Assembly (NCBI GenBank): GCA_028877215.1
Contig: JAPPFJ010000035.1
Span: forward strand, 124,001 to 188,000
DNA: 64,000 nt
Source: Gemmatimonadota bacterium
GTDB lineage: Bacteria > Latescibacterota > UBA2968 > GCA-2709665
Reading direction: 5' to 3'
A model generated the notes under the pieces. That model had not been told where the DNA came from and did not search any database. It worked only from the letters and a program-made list of their open reading frames with translations. Both the position numbers and the translations under genes were made by a program. This document shows, in pieces, positions 27,763 through 35,678 of this stretch (the stretch's first letter is position 1; each line of letters begins with the position of its first letter).

Positions 27763-28094
27763 TAAACAGCCCGTTGAGGAAGTCCATCCGGGCTGCGGCC
27801 TGCCCTTGCAGCCGAAATACTGCGTTGCGCTCCCTCGCCGAATCGCAGGATGGGACTCGGTCGCACGCCTTGTCTTCGACCACAATGGCAAGTGTTCTGT
27901 CCCGGAAATAGATTGCCGAAATTCGACCGCCGAGTCGCCCGGCTGGCAAGGCGCCTGAGCGAGGCGACCTGCTCACGGTCACCGAGCGAAGGCAACGCCG
28001 CCAGACGGGATGAATCGGCGGATGAATGGTGACATATTTCCGGGACGGGACACCATACCTCGCCTGCAGAGCGACTTTCTCAACGGACTGTTAA
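27763..28094. repeat. MITE-like element, family A, copy 1, interrupted by a family C element
   Basis: Ends at 27766 (ACAGCCCGTTGAGGAAGTC) and 28091 form inverted repeats (17 of 20 positions identical) and are flanked by TAA on both sides (27763-27765 and 28092-28094), a probable 3-base target duplication. The left part (to about 27885) and the right end (from about 28054) align to the reverse complement of the element at 60732-60888. The middle is a separate element at 27892-28053. It separates hemL from uvrA. Confidence 0.82.
27892..28053 (+). repeat. MITE-like element, family C, copy 2, nested in family A
   Basis: A 162-base insertion inside the family A element. Its ends, GTGTTCTGTCCCGGAAATA at 27892 and the complement of TATTTCCGGGACGGGACAC ending at 28053, match at all but two or three positions. 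The body aligns to the reverse complement of 13655-13817. Comparing with the uninterrupted family A copy at 60732 shows the insertion point lies just after CACAAT. Confidence 0.82.
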
Positions 28095-28137
28095 TTTTCG
28101 GATTTTGGCAGGCAATGTCAAGTGGCGATTTTTGGGC

Positions 28138-28165
28138 TTGCGACGCGGACCGCGCGACGTATATT
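28138..28165 (+). promoter_or_regulatory. sigma70-like promoter ahead of the tRNA-like sequence and uvrA
   Basis: A -35 box TTGCGA (28138-28143) and a -10 box TATATT (28160-28165) are separated by 16 bases. Transcription would begin near 28172, eight bases before the tRNA-Arg-like sequence, and could continue through the hairpin at 28252 into uvrA. Confidence 0.5.
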
Positions 28166-28179
28166 TGGACAACATTCTC

Positions 28180-28246
28180 GCGGCAACTGCCCGCCATCCG
28201 GCTTCGGACCAGACCGTTGGGAGTTCGAGTCCGCTCTGCCGCGCCA
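28180..28246 (+). other. tRNA-Arg(UCG)-like sequence without a normal D-arm
   Basis: A 67-base stretch ends in an encoded GCCA. The acceptor arm pairs at six of seven positions (GCGGCA at 28180 with TGCCGC at 28237-28242). An anticodon-type arm pairs at four of five, with loop CTTCGGA whose middle bases TCG would be an arginine anticodon. A T-loop TTCGAGT is present, but its stem pairs at only three of five. Only about nine bases occupy the D-arm space. A promoter precedes it and a stable hairpin follows. It is a tRNA pseudogene or a tRNA-like RNA rather than a standard tRNA. Confidence 0.4.
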
Positions 28247-28251
28247 TCCGG

Positions 28252-28277
28252 AGCCCCGGTCACCCGATCGGGGCTTT
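28252..28277 (+). terminator. hairpin downstream of the tRNA-like sequence
   Basis: A ten-base-pair stem (AGCCCCGGTC with GATCGGGGCT, one G-U pair) closes an ACCC tetraloop at 28252-28275 and is followed by only three T residues. It fits a terminator or attenuator placed 18 bases before the uvrA start. The short T-run leaves room for read-through. Confidence 0.55.
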
Positions 28278-28293
28278 GCCTCCCCGGTCCTGC

Positions 28294-31065
28294 ATGCCAA
28301 TTGCCAACGATGCGATCCGAATAAGGGGCGCCCGCCAGCACAACCTCCGGGATCTCGATCTCGACATACCCAAGAACCGTTTCGTGGTCATCACCGGGCC
28401 GTCCGGCTCAGGGAAATCCTCGCTCGCGTTCGACACGATCTACGCCGAAGGACAGCGCAGGTACGTCGAGGCGATGTCAGCCCACGCGCGGCGGTTCCTG
28501 GAGGTGATGGAGAGACCGGACGTGGACAGCATCGACGGACTCTCTCCCGCCGTGGCGATTCAACAGCGCCGCGCATCCGGTAATTCCAGGTCGACGGTCG
28601 GCACCCTTACCGAAATCCACGACCATCTCAGAATTCTCTTCGCGCGTGCCGGGCTGCCGCATTGCCCGAACTGCGGAAATCCCGTTGCCTCCCAGACCGT
28701 GGGCGAGATTGTCGACACCGCGATGGCGCTGCCGGACGGCGCGCGCCTGCGGATTCTGGCGCCCCGGATTCGAAACCGTAAGGGTCGTTTCGATCAGGAG
28801 CTGGATCGTCTGCGGCGCGACGGATATGTGCGTGTGCGAATCGACGGAAACGAACGCGCCCTGGACGAAGAGATACGTCTGGATCCAACGCAATCGCACA
28901 CCATCGACGCCGTTGTGGACCGTCTGATCGTCCGACCGAAAATCGAACGGCGCCTCGCCGACTCGCTGGAGACCGCCCTTTCCCTATCCGGCGGAATGGT
29001 CGCTCTGGACGTCCTCGAAGGCCGCGAGTTGCACTTTTCCACCCGGTTGATCTGCAGAACCTGCGACATCGGTTTTGTGGAACTGGCTCCCCGCCTGTTC
29101 TCGTTCAACAGTCCGCACGGCGCCTGCCCGGCGTGTAATGGAATGGGGGTGAGGGCCGATATCGACCCTGACCGCGTGGTCCCGGACGCGCGCCGCTCTA
29201 TTGCCGAAGGCGCGATTGCGCCCTGGGGCGTCCCCAGGGGCCGTGCGAGGCTCGATCTGCTCGAGCGCCTTGCGGGCCGCTTTCGCTTCGATCTCGCTGC
29301 GCCTTTCGCGTCCCTGCCGCCCAAGGCGAGGGAGGCCATCCTGTGGGGCGATCGTTCTCTCGGCTTCGACGGCGTAATCCCTTTCCTGAAAAAACGGCTT
29401 GCGGATACCGGGCCGGATGACGCAGGATCCAGGCAGGAGCCGTACGTCCGCACCGTCGACTGTTCCGACTGCGGAGGCACCCGGCTGCGAACGGAGGCCC
29501 TGGCGGTCAGAATCGAAGGCAGAAACATCTCGCAGGTGTCGGCCATGAGTGTCGACGAAGCAATCGATTTCATGGATCTCCTTGAGGGGAAACTTGGACC
29601 CCGGGACGTCGTTGACCCCATTCTTCGCGAGATCCGCAATCGGCTGGTCTTCCTGAGCGAGGTGGGCGTGGGCTATCTCGCCCTTGAACGAAGTGTTGCC
29701 TCGCTCTCGGGCGGCGAAACACAGCGGATCCGCATGGCCACGCAAATCGGCGCCCGCCTGTCCGGCGTGCTGTACGTTCTGGACGAACCCAGTGTCGGGC
29801 TGCACCCCCGGGATAACCGCAAGCTGATCCATACGCTTGAAATGCTCCGCGACCACGGCAATACCGTTCTGGTGGTCGAGCACGACCGGGAAACCATGCT
29901 GGCCGCGGATCGTCTGATCGACCTCGGTCCGGGAGCGGGCGAGCAGGGCGGCGAACTCATGGCCGAGGGCACAGCCCGGGAAATAATGGCCGCAGGTGAG
30001 TGCGTCACGGGCGCGTATCTCTCCGGGCGGAAGACGATTCCCCCACCGCCCGACAGACGGAAACCCACCGGCCGGATCGTATTGAAGGGCGCTCGAGGGC
30101 ACAATCTCAAGTCCATTGACGTTTCCCTCCCGCTGGGCGTACTCGTATGCGTCACCGGCGTGTCCGGATCAGGCAAGAGCACCCTGATCAACGGGACACT
30201 CTTTGCGGCGCTGGCGAGCAGGCTGCACAACGCTTCGGCCACACCTCTCGCGCACGACGGTATCGAGGGCCTTTCCCTGATCGACAAGATCATTCGAATC
30301 GATCAGGCGCCGATCGGCCGCACACCCAGATCGAATCCCGCCACCTACACCGACCTCTTCTCTGACATCCGCGATCTCTACGCGCAGCTGCCGGAATCAA
30401 GGGTTCGCGGCTATACGCCGGGCCGTTTCAGCTTCAATCTGAAGGGCGGGCGCTGCGAGCCCTGCCAGGGCGACGGCCTTCGGCGGATCGAAATGCATTT
30501 CCTTCCCGACGTCTATGTGACCTGCGACGCCTGCGGCGGAAGCCGGTACAACAGGGAGACCCTGGAAATCCGCTACAAGGGCTGTTCGATCGCCGACGTT
30601 CTGAACATGACCGCGGAAAGGGCGCTCACTTTCTTCAGGGATATACCGGGCGCAAGCCGGAAACTGAAGACGCTTGCGGAGGTCGGCCTGGGATACATCC
30701 GGCTGGGCCAATCGGCAACCGCCCTCTCCGGAGGCGAGGCCCAGCGCATAAAACTGGCCGCTGAACTTTCCCGTGTGGCAACCGGAAAAACCATGTATAT
30801 TCTGGACGAACCGACAACCGGGCTGCACTTTGAGGACATCCGGTCGCTCATTGCGGTGCTTGACCGGCTGGTGGATAAGGGCAACTCCGTCATTGTGATC
30901 GAACACAACCTGGATGTGGTGAAAAGGGCGGACTGGATTGTCGACCTCGGTCCGGACGGCGGCGATTCCGGCGGCCGGATCATTGCCGAGGGTCCCCCGG
31001 AGCGTATTGCCGCGGCGCCCGCGTCCCACACGGGCCGCTTTCTCAAAGAGGTGATCGGGAGATGA
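28294..31065 (+). CDS. uvrA: excinuclease ABC subunit A
   Basis: The 923-residue damage-recognition ATPase of nucleotide excision repair, working with UvrB and UvrC. Two ABC cassettes are visible: Walker A GPSGSGKSS at residues 35-43 and GVSGSGKST near residue 622, with signatures LSGGETQRIRM and LSGGEAQRIKL. Zinc modules are seen as CRTC...CPAC in the first half and CEPC...CDAC (GGRCEPCQGDG) in the second. Length is close to the usual 940. The frame is open back to 28105 through the tRNA-like sequence, but the ATG at 28294 begins the conserved N-terminus (IRIRGARQHNL). Its stop overlaps the next start as ATGA. Confidence 0.96.
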   Translation: MPIANDAIRIRGARQHNLRDLDLDIPKNRFVVITGPSGSGKSSLAFDTIYAEGQRRYVEAMSAHARRFLEVMERPDVDSIDGLSPAVAIQQRRASGNSRSTVGTLTEIHDHLRILFARAGLPHCPNCGNPVASQTVGEIVDTAMALPDGARLRILAPRIRNRKGRFDQELDRLRRDGYVRVRIDGNERALDEEIRLDPTQSHTIDAVVDRLIVRPKIERRLADSLETALSLSGGMVALDVLEGRELHFSTRLICRTCDIGFVELAPRLFSFNSPHGACPACNGMGVRADIDPDRVVPDARRSIAEGAIAPWGVPRGRARLDLLERLAGRFRFDLAAPFASLPPKAREAILWGDRSLGFDGVIPFLKKRLADTGPDDAGSRQEPYVRTVDCSDCGGTRLRTEALAVRIEGRNISQVSAMSVDEAIDFMDLLEGKLGPRDVVDPILREIRNRLVFLSEVGVGYLALERSVASLSGGETQRIRMATQIGARLSGVLYVLDEPSVGLHPRDNRKLIHTLEMLRDHGNTVLVVEHDRETMLAADRLIDLGPGAGEQGGELMAEGTAREIMAAGECVTGAYLSGRKTIPPPPDRRKPTGRIVLKGARGHNLKSIDVSLPLGVLVCVTGVSGSGKSTLINGTLFAALASRLHNASATPLAHDGIEGLSLIDKIIRIDQAPIGRTPRSNPATYTDLFSDIRDLYAQLPESRVRGYTPGRFSFNLKGGRCEPCQGDGLRRIEMHFLPDVYVTCDACGGSRYNRETLEIRYKGCSIADVLNMTAERALTFFRDIPGASRKLKTLAEVGLGYIRLGQSATALSGGEAQRIKLAAELSRVATGKTMYILDEPTTGLHFEDIRSLIAVLDRLVDKGNSVIVIEHNLDVVKRADWIVDLGPDGGDSGGRIIAEGPPERIAAAPASHTGRFLKEVIGR

Positions 31066-31703
31066 TCCGCATCGATTTCGGCACGCTGTACGAATTTGAA
31101 CGGGAAGACAACAGCAGGCGGCGTGAAAACCGGAAAAAAATCCAGGACTTTCTGAGCCTGTGTGAAACGCACGAGGCCACGATCGTCGAGCAGCGGGACT
31201 GGAACACGCGCGACCTCATCCACTTCCTGGGAATCTCGCCGAATCTGGTTTTCACGATCACGATTTCGGAAAAATACCTGGGCGTTCAAACCAGTCAGAT
31301 CCGCGAGAAATTCCAGACCTTCCGTGCCGAATACGTCTCCGTTCCGGACCGGCAGGCGATATCTCTCGAGCAGCCTCCCGCGGAAAAACTGGGACTGCAC
31401 GACGTCGTGAACTGCTCGTCTTGCGGGAAGAACACGCCCTACGACGGATACTTCCAGCACTGCGTGCGCTGCGGCGAGAAGCTGGATACGATGGTGAAGT
31501 CCTGCAAGACCTGCAACAACGGCGTCCTGTATCATCCCTCGTACGACTGCTGCCCCGTCTGCGGCGGCGATCTGCAGCCGGATTACGACAGCCCCCCTCT
31601 GAACGAACTGGACCCCCACGGCCTGATCTGGGGCATCTCGAACAAAGAAGAAACCGCCGAAGAAGGCGAAGACCTCTTCGGCGGCAGTGGCCCGCTCGGG
31701 TGA
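31062..31703 (+). CDS. zinc-ribbon protein translationally coupled to uvrA, unknown function
   Basis: A 213-residue protein with no family I can name. Residues 1-100 are charged and helical (MIRIDFGTLYEFEREDNSRRR), with a possible winged-helix-like middle (NTRDLIHFLGISP). Residues 115-170 carry four paired-cysteine knuckles, CSSC, CVRC, CKTC and CPVC, enough for two zinc ribbons. The C-terminus is acidic. The start codon overlaps the uvrA stop (ATGA, 31062-31065), so the two proteins are made together. A role linked to DNA repair is an inference from this coupling alone. Confidence 0.75.
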   Translation: MIRIDFGTLYEFEREDNSRRRENRKKIQDFLSLCETHEATIVEQRDWNTRDLIHFLGISPNLVFTITISEKYLGVQTSQIREKFQTFRAEYVSVPDRQAISLEQPPAEKLGLHDVVNCSSCGKNTPYDGYFQHCVRCGEKLDTMVKSCKTCNNGVLYHPSYDCCPVCGGDLQPDYDSPPLNELDPHGLIWGISNKEETAEEGEDLFGGSGPLG

Positions 31704-31704
31704 A

Positions 31705-31751
31705 GTTGACCATTTCAACCGCATTGACGTTGTTTCTGTGTACACTATAGT
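31705..31751 (+). promoter_or_regulatory. promoter and possible operator for the RHH-type gene
   Basis: A -35 box TTGACG (31724-31729) and a -10 box TATAGT (31746-31751) have a 16-base spacer. Just upstream, GTTGA-N5-TCAAC (31705-31719) is an inverted repeat suited to a dimeric RHH protein, so autoregulation is possible. Confidence 0.5.
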
Positions 31752-31786
31752 CTATCTGAACCAAGCGGTTTAAGGAGAAGGGTGTT

Positions 31787-32101
31787 ATGGGATTAAAGAA
31801 GAAGAGACTCACCCTGGACCTCGAGCCGACATTTCAGCGCAGGCTGAAGGTGGTCGCGACGCTCAAGGGTGTGACGATGCGTCAATACTGCTATACGGCC
31901 ATCGATAGAGAATTGTCTCAAGATGAAGCAAGGGGCATCACGGGTTCTGCCTCCGGTTGGTCCGATGCGGATCGGTTCGAGGAACTTCAGAAGAAGCACT
32001 TCGGAGACAGGGTGCTCACCGGCAGTGGCGCCGTGTTCATTCGGGAAGCACGTGATGCCAGGGACGCCAGACTGAAGGGTGTGGAAGCCCGATGCCTCTG
32101 A
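31787..32101 (+). CDS. small RHH/antitoxin-like protein
   Basis: A 104-residue basic protein. The N-terminal 45 residues (KKKRLTLDLEPTFQRRLKVVATLKGVTMRQYCYTAI) have the beta-strand plus two-helix pattern of ribbon-helix-helix DNA-binding proteins. The rest is a charged tail without a recognised domain. A good AAGGAGAA precedes the ATG and a promoter with a palindrome lies upstream. In many antitoxins a PIN toxin gene would follow; here the next ORF is an unrelated membrane-type protein, so the toxin-antitoxin label is only a possibility. Confidence 0.65.
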   Translation: MGLKKKRLTLDLEPTFQRRLKVVATLKGVTMRQYCYTAIDRELSQDEARGITGSASGWSDADRFEELQKKHFGDRVLTGSGAVFIREARDARDARLKGVEARCL

Positions 32102-32132
32102 ACTGTAATGTGAATACCTGACACTGCCTCCG

Positions 32133-32984
32133 TTGGCGAGCAGCCTCTCCAAGGAATTGAACCTGCTTATAGGCGGGATGTTAAAGGGCGGCGTAACCAT
32201 TTACGACAAGGCGATGGACTCGAGATTTCTGGATCCATTGCTGCAGCCTGATCTTGGGGGCAGTTATCACCGACTGTTTGATGGTGGGCACACCATCAGC
32301 GGGGCCTTCAGCGCTGCCCGGGATGCATTGCCTGACGACACCATTATCCAAGAAACTCTGGGAACCCTAAGTGGACTCCTCAATGACGTAACGACAATCA
32401 GAGGACTTCCTCTGGCGAACTGGAACAAGGAAACCTTTGATAACGTCTCGGGTGCACTTGAATCGACGTTCCACATACCCAGGGAGTGGTTCTACGACCT
32501 CAATACTTACGACTCGGCAGAACTGCTCGCCGGTACGGTGGGTGCAGTCGCTCTGATCTTCAATTGGAACAGGGCCGACACTGAAACCTTCGCCAAGATG
32601 GTAGGCGGAATGGGATTGTCTGCCGCCTTCAGTGCAAACCCGCTGTTACTGTTGTTAACCCTGGTTGCTCTTGCCAGGTCCTTACAGAATACACGTCAGA
32701 CGGGGGAGTATACCGAGTTCGTGGATGGTCAGTTCAAAGGCGTCACCGGTGCGGGGTCGACACTGACGGCGGTTGGGCTGGTAGGAGTCGCAGGCGGGCC
32801 CGCGGGCCTGGCGTTGCTCGCCGGTCTCACGGCCGGCATTCTGGTCAACGCAGCGACGAAGAACGTGAGCATCGTCGAGGTAAGTCAATACGCGGCTGCT
32901 GAGGCAATGGCGCTCGCAACCAAGGTGAAGGCTATGGCCGGGCGGCATACCCTTTGTTCTCAAGTCCCCGCGCCGGGTTCGTAG
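32133..32984 (+). CDS. hypothetical protein with hydrophobic segments
   Basis: Up to 283 residues, no family recognised. Hydrophobic stretches lie near residues 130-145 (LLAGTVGAVALIFNW), 170-185 (NPLLLLLTLVALA) and 208-240 (Gly/Ala-rich GLVGVAGGPAGLALLAGLTAGILV), the last resembling colicin- or holin-like hairpins. The start is uncertain: TTG at 32133 lacks a ribosome-binding site, while ATG at 32178 follows AGGCGGG closely. A 31-base gap separates it from the RHH-type gene. The last 25 bases overlap the convergent rfbC gene. Confidence 0.55.
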   Translation: MASSLSKELNLLIGGMLKGGVTIYDKAMDSRFLDPLLQPDLGGSYHRLFDGGHTISGAFSAARDALPDDTIIQETLGTLSGLLNDVTTIRGLPLANWNKETFDNVSGALESTFHIPREWFYDLNTYDSAELLAGTVGAVALIFNWNRADTETFAKMVGGMGLSAAFSANPLLLLLTLVALARSLQNTRQTGEYTEFVDGQFKGVTGAGSTLTAVGLVGVAGGPAGLALLAGLTAGILVNAATKNVSIVEVSQYAAAEAMALATKVKAMAGRHTLCSQVPAPGS

Positions 32985-33532
32985 ACGAAATTACTTTCGG
33001 CGTCTGCAAGCGCGGGGAGTTCGAGGTCCTTCCCTGACAGGATCGGATCGGAAACCGGCCAGTCGATGCCGACGGCCGGATCGTTCCACAGAATGCCCCG
33101 GTCGAGGTCCGGCGCAAACTCCGCCGTGACCTTGTAGACGAATTCCGCCTCGTCGCTCAGCACGCAGAACCCGTGCGCGAAACCCTCCGGAACGTAGAAC
33201 ATCCTGAAATTCCCTTCCGACAGCACAACCCCCTCCCACTTTCCGAATGTGGGCGCATTCCTTCGGATATCCACGGCCACGTCGAACACCTCGCCCTTGA
33301 CCACCCGCACCAGCTTGCCCTGCGCCTTCGGTTGCAGTTGATAATGCATTCCCCTCAGAACGCCCCTCACCGAATGGGAATGGATATCCTGTACGAACTC
33401 GGCGGCAATCCCGTTGGCCTCGAAATCCGACTTCTTGTATGACTCCATCAGAAAACCGCGACTGTCCTCGAAGACACGGGGTTCAACCAGAATGAGGCCG
33501 GGAATTCCCAATCTTTGGAACCGGAACGGCAT
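32960..33532 (-). CDS. rfbC: dTDP-4-dehydrorhamnose 3,5-epimerase
   Basis: A 190-residue cupin-fold epimerase of the dTDP-L-rhamnose pathway. Visible signatures: FEDSRGFLMESY at the N-terminus, FVQDIHSHSVRGVLRGMHYQ containing the catalytic His, DVAVDIRRNAPTFGKW and YVPEGFAHGFCVLSDEAEFVYKV. Length is typical. It lies 37 bases downstream of rfbB on the same strand. The pathway's first and last genes (rfbA, rfbD) are not in the window. The GH106-like glycosidase at 53.9 kb may act on rhamnose polymers, but it is far away. Confidence 0.95.
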   Translation of the reverse strand: MPFRFQRLGIPGLILVEPRVFEDSRGFLMESYKKSDFEANGIAAEFVQDIHSHSVRGVLRGMHYQLQPKAQGKLVRVVKGEVFDVAVDIRRNAPTFGKWEGVVLSEGNFRMFYVPEGFAHGFCVLSDEAEFVYKVTAEFAPDLDRGILWNDPAVGIDWPVSDPILSGKDLELPALADAESNFVYEPGAGT

Positions 33533-33569
33533 ACAGTTTCCTTTCCCGGAGAGATTCGCACGACGAGGA

Positions 33570-34604
33570 TTACGACCGCGCGGACGATTCCTGCTTCCAT
33601 CCTTCCTCGTCCACGTCCAGGCGCTTCAGCAGAGGCTCCCACCAGGCCCGGTTGTCGGTGTACCAGAGTACCGTCTCCTTGAAACCCCGCTCGAATGAAA
33701 TTTCCGGACGCCATCCGAGTTGCGTGCGCAGCTTTTTCGAGTCGAGAAGGTATCTGCGGTCGTGTCCGGGGCGGTCCGGAACGTAGACTTTGTGAGATCC
33801 GTCCAATCCCAGTACATCCAGTATGGTGTCCGCGATCGTCTCGACGTCCACCTCAACGCCGCTGCCGACGTTGTACGTTTCCCCGATCTTTCCCCGTTTC
33901 AGGATCAGGTCGATCGCCCGGCAGTGGTCCTCCACGTGCAGCCACTCCCGTCTGTTCCGGCTGCTCTTGTAGAGCGTCATCTTCTTTCCGTCAAGCAGCT
34001 GTGTGACGAACAGCGGGACCACCTTTTCCGGAAACTGATACGGCCCGTAGTTGTTCGCGCAATTGGAAATCGTAACCGGCAATCCGAACGTGAGGTGGTA
34101 CGCCCTTACAGCCAGATCTGCCGCCGCCTTCGATGCGTTGTACGGCGTACGCGGCTGATACGGGTCGGTCTCCGAAAAGCTCGCTTCCGAATCCAGTGGC
34201 AGGTCCCCGTAGACCTCGCAGGTGGAAATGTGGTGGAACCTGGGCACGCCGGCGTCGTGAGCCGCCTGCAGGAGGCGCTGGGTTCCCAGCACATTGGTTT
34301 CGAAGAAGACGCCGGGATTGACAACCGCGCGGCTGTTGTGCGACTCGGCGGCGAAGTTCACGATGGTGTCCGGCCTGTGCTGCTCGAGAAGATCCCGTGT
34401 CAGCCCATAGTCGCCGATATCGCCCTGGACGAATTCATACCTGCCGGGATAGATCTCGGCCACGTCGGCCAGGTTTTCCGGATTTCCGGCATAGGTGAGG
34501 AGATCGTAGTTGACAACGCTGTCGTCCGGGTATCTGGACAGCCAGTACCGAATGAAGGTGGCGCCGATGAACCCCGCCCCGCCCGTCACGAATATCCCGC
34601 CCAT
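33570..34604 (-). CDS. rfbB: dTDP-glucose 4,6-dehydratase
   Basis: A 344-residue extended SDR that converts dTDP-glucose to dTDP-4-keto-6-deoxyglucose. It has the NAD motif VTGGAGFIGATF, the AESHNSRA block (usual AESHVDRS), the STCEVYGDL segment with the catalytic Thr/Glu pair region, the YNASK active site and NCANNYGPYQFPEKVVPLF. The change of SHVDRS to SHNSRA is a mild departure from the consensus. It is 9 bases downstream of the antiporter gene and just upstream of rfbC, an operon-like arrangement. Confidence 0.93.
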   Translation of the reverse strand: MGGIFVTGGAGFIGATFIRYWLSRYPDDSVVNYDLLTYAGNPENLADVAEIYPGRYEFVQGDIGDYGLTRDLLEQHRPDTIVNFAAESHNSRAVVNPGVFFETNVLGTQRLLQAAHDAGVPRFHHISTCEVYGDLPLDSEASFSETDPYQPRTPYNASKAAADLAVRAYHLTFGLPVTISNCANNYGPYQFPEKVVPLFVTQLLDGKKMTLYKSSRNRREWLHVEDHCRAIDLILKRGKIGETYNVGSGVEVDVETIADTILDVLGLDGSHKVYVPDRPGHDRRYLLDSKKLRTQLGWRPEISFERGFKETVLWYTDNRAWWEPLLKRLDVDEEGWKQESSARS

Positions 34605-34613
34605 AGTGGTCCC

Positions 34614-35591
34614 CTATAAGAACAAAAGCCCCGTTAATGCCAGGTACGCCCCGTATATCGCAAGCAAGACGAATCCCTCGATTCGAGTCATACGGTAGCC
34701 TGTGCGCATCATGATGAGCATCGCAAAAACGATCACCAGCATCGCAGGAAACGAAAAGTGGATTACTTTCTGAGTCACCACGAGCGGATTCACCACCGCG
34801 GACGCTCCGGCGATCCAGCAGATATTCAGGATATCCGCACCCAGGATATTGCCGACCACGATCTCGCCGTGTCCTCTCCTGGCGGCCGTCACCCCGGTGG
34901 CGATCTCCGGCAGCGACGTGCCGATGGCGATCACCGTGAGCGCAATCACCGCTTCGCTGACGTCCAATGCCTCGGCGATGACCACGGCGGATTCCACGAT
35001 AAAATGACTGGATATCAGCACCCCGACCAGCCCGATGCAAAACCAGAGCATCAATGTGCCGAGACCTCGCCCCTCAATGGAAGCCTCGATCTCCTTCAGC
35101 TCCTCCATCCGGTTCCCTTCGGCCTGGGAGGAGCGACGGCGCGTTACATAGGTAAAGACCGTGTATGCCACGAAGAGGAGCAGCAGAACGCCGCCCTCGA
35201 GCCGATCCAACGTTCCGTCAAACGCCATCGCGTACGCGGCCAGATCCACGACAATCAGGAAGATCCCTGTCGTCCACAGCAGATATGGATTGATGAGGAT
35301 GGGCGACCCGGCCACGAGAACGCCCAGCGCGAGCGCAACGCCGTCGTCCACAATCACCGACCCGATGGCATTGCCCAAAGCCATTTCGGGATGGCCCTCA
35401 AGCGCGGCAAGCACGGAAACGGCCAGTTCGGGTGAGGTCGTTGCCAGGCTCACCAGTACGATGCCGATCAGCATCTTCGGCACATTCAGGTACTCGGCAA
35501 TCCCAACGGCGCCATCCACAAACCAGGACGCGCATTTGGAAAGCACCACGAAACACAGCGCCAGAACCCCGACCGCAACCGTTATGCTCAT
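34614..35591 (-). CDS. calcium/sodium antiporter (CaCA family)
   Basis: A 325-residue integral membrane exchanger with about ten hydrophobic helices in two inverted halves. The two alpha-repeats are visible: residues near 40-60 (SLATTSPELAVSVLAAL, GNAIGSVIVD) and near 200-240 (AIGTSLPEIATGV, GNILGADILNI), each with the acidic residue that binds the cation. A hydrophilic loop of about 25 residues links the halves. The ATG at 35591 is chosen over a TTG at 35612. It is 88 bases downstream of lnt-tatC and 9 bases upstream of rfbB. Confidence 0.9.
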   Translation of the reverse strand: MSITVAVGVLALCFVVLSKCASWFVDGAVGIAEYLNVPKMLIGIVLVSLATTSPELAVSVLAALEGHPEMALGNAIGSVIVDDGVALALGVLVAGSPILINPYLLWTTGIFLIVVDLAAYAMAFDGTLDRLEGGVLLLLFVAYTVFTYVTRRRSSQAEGNRMEELKEIEASIEGRGLGTLMLWFCIGLVGVLISSHFIVESAVVIAEALDVSEAVIALTVIAIGTSLPEIATGVTAARRGHGEIVVGNILGADILNICWIAGASAVVNPLVVTQKVIHFSFPAMLVIVFAMLIMMRTGYRMTRIEGFVLLAIYGAYLALTGLLFL

Positions 35592-35678
35592 ATAAAGAGA
35601 ACCCCTAATCAATTTGGACAGACGCTCATCACCAGGCCCGTACAGCGGGACTTCGACGGCAGCGGCCGAACGCGCGGC

